Assembly: GCA_017632555.1 (NCBI GenBank)
Contig: JAGBRF010000056.1
Span: 1 to 6,033, forward strand
Direction of reading: 5' to 3'
Source: Alphaproteobacteria bacterium
GTDB taxonomy: Bacteria; Pseudomonadota; Alphaproteobacteria; RF32; UBA3637
DNA: 6,033 nucleotides
Shown here: one piece after another, positions 5,537 to 6,033 of the stretch
Position numbering within the stretch: position 1 is the first letter of the stretch
Layout of the letters: every line of letters starts with the position of its first letter
Position numbers and translations under genes: made by a program
The notes under the pieces: generated by a model
Seen by the model: the letters and a program-made list of their open reading frames with translations, nothing else
Told to the model about the DNA's origin: nothing
Databases searched by the model: none

Positions 5537-6033
5537 ATGAATAACGAAATTTTAACAGACAGAAGTCAAGGTTTTATTCAATCGGCTCAATCATTGGCAG
5601 TGCGTCATTCGAACCAATTTTTGATGCCGGAACATTTATTATCGGTTATGTTGGACGATAAAGAAGGTATGGCATCTTCTTTATTGGCTCAATCGGGGGC
5701 TGATGTTGCCTCTATTCGCCGTCAAGTTGAAGACGATGTGGACAATTTGCCGCAAGTGCAGGGCAGTTCCGTTCAAGTTTCCGCTTCACAAAGTTTTATG
5801 AAGGTGTTGGACAGCGCAGAACAAATTGCTAAAAAGGCAAAAGATGCGTATATAACGGTGGAACGTTTGTTGCAAGCTTTGTTAGCTTACAAATCCTATG
5901 GTGTTGATGTGCACCGTTTGAATCAAGTCATCAATGATATGCGACAAGGACGGACGGCGGAAACACCGACAGCAGAAGACAGCTTTGATGCCTTGAAAAA
6001 GTATGCTATGGATTATACCGAACGGGCAACACA
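5537..6033 (+). CDS. clpB: ATP-dependent chaperone ClpB, N-terminal part (runs off the right edge)
   Basis: ClpB is the hexameric cytoplasmic AAA+ disaggregase that works with DnaK/DnaJ/GrpE to pull proteins out of aggregates. Only the first 165 codons are here. They cover the Clp N-terminal domain with its two similar halves (about 1-75 and 80-150), marked by MPEHLL (30-35) and TVERLLQALL (107-116). The linker toward the first ATPase domain follows, with RQGRT and the ALKKYAMDYTERAT stretch (152-165), which matches ClpB better than ClpA or ClpC. The nucleotide-binding domains and the middle coiled coil lie outside the window; the family is usually about 860 residues. The ATG follows AAAGGGA (5524-5530) with a 6-base gap. 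The gene is divergent from the GNAT gene across a 120-bp region. Confidence 0.94.
   Translation, partial: MNNEILTDRSQGFIQSAQSLAVRHSNQFLMPEHLLSVMLDDKEGMASSLLAQSGADVASIRRQVEDDVDNLPQVQGSSVQVSASQSFMKVLDSAEQIAKKAKDAYITVERLLQALLAYKSYGVDVHRLNQVINDMRQGRTAETPTAEDSFDALKKYAMDYTERAT

Overview
This window comes from a low-GC bacterial chromosome (by eye about 40% GC) with compact genes. Most genes have a Shine-Dalgarno sequence, sigma70-like promoters can be read by eye, and hairpin terminators follow several of them. A fermentative bifunctional AdhE, a DnaK-partner disaggregase (ClpB) behind a sigma32-like promoter, and a tRNA gene that encodes its own CCA suggest a Gram-negative, anaerobic or facultatively anaerobic organism. 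The low-GC, host-associated proteobacteria, including the gut alphaproteobacterial lineages, are my best guess. That placement is inference; no rRNA or other marker is present to settle it.

Layout, left to right. Positions 1-92 hold no gene I can support. A complete tRNA-Ala(GGC) gene lies on the minus strand (128-203) with its own promoter on the right and a terminator on the left. Next, also on the minus strand, is an unrecognised membrane protein of 287 residues (309-1172): two membrane segments flank a long helical, probably extracytoplasmic domain, and the C-terminus carries a lone CPYC motif. A 140-bp intergenic region holds back-to-back promoters and then the plus-strand adhE gene (1313-3937), which encodes a full-length bifunctional acetaldehyde/alcohol dehydrogenase. 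adhE converges on a minus-strand gene for a stand-alone RelA/SpoT-type HD hydrolase (3985-4797), and the two share a bidirectional terminator. Upstream of the HD gene on the same strand is a GNAT acetyltransferase (4877-5416). It is divergent from the clpB start at 5537, which runs off the right edge.

The genes do not form one obvious pathway. adhE regenerates NAD+ in fermentation, the HD protein may lower (p)ppGpp or a similar nucleotide, and ClpB rescues aggregated proteins. Metabolism and stress response is the loosest common theme. All genes appear to be in separate transcription units, except that GNAT transcripts could read into the HD gene. I see no mobile element, CRISPR array or defence island. 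The points most worth a second look are a perfect internal ribosome-binding site at the ALDH/ADH domain boundary inside adhE, a 12-bp palindrome inside the heat-shock-like clpB promoter, and the unclassified membrane protein.
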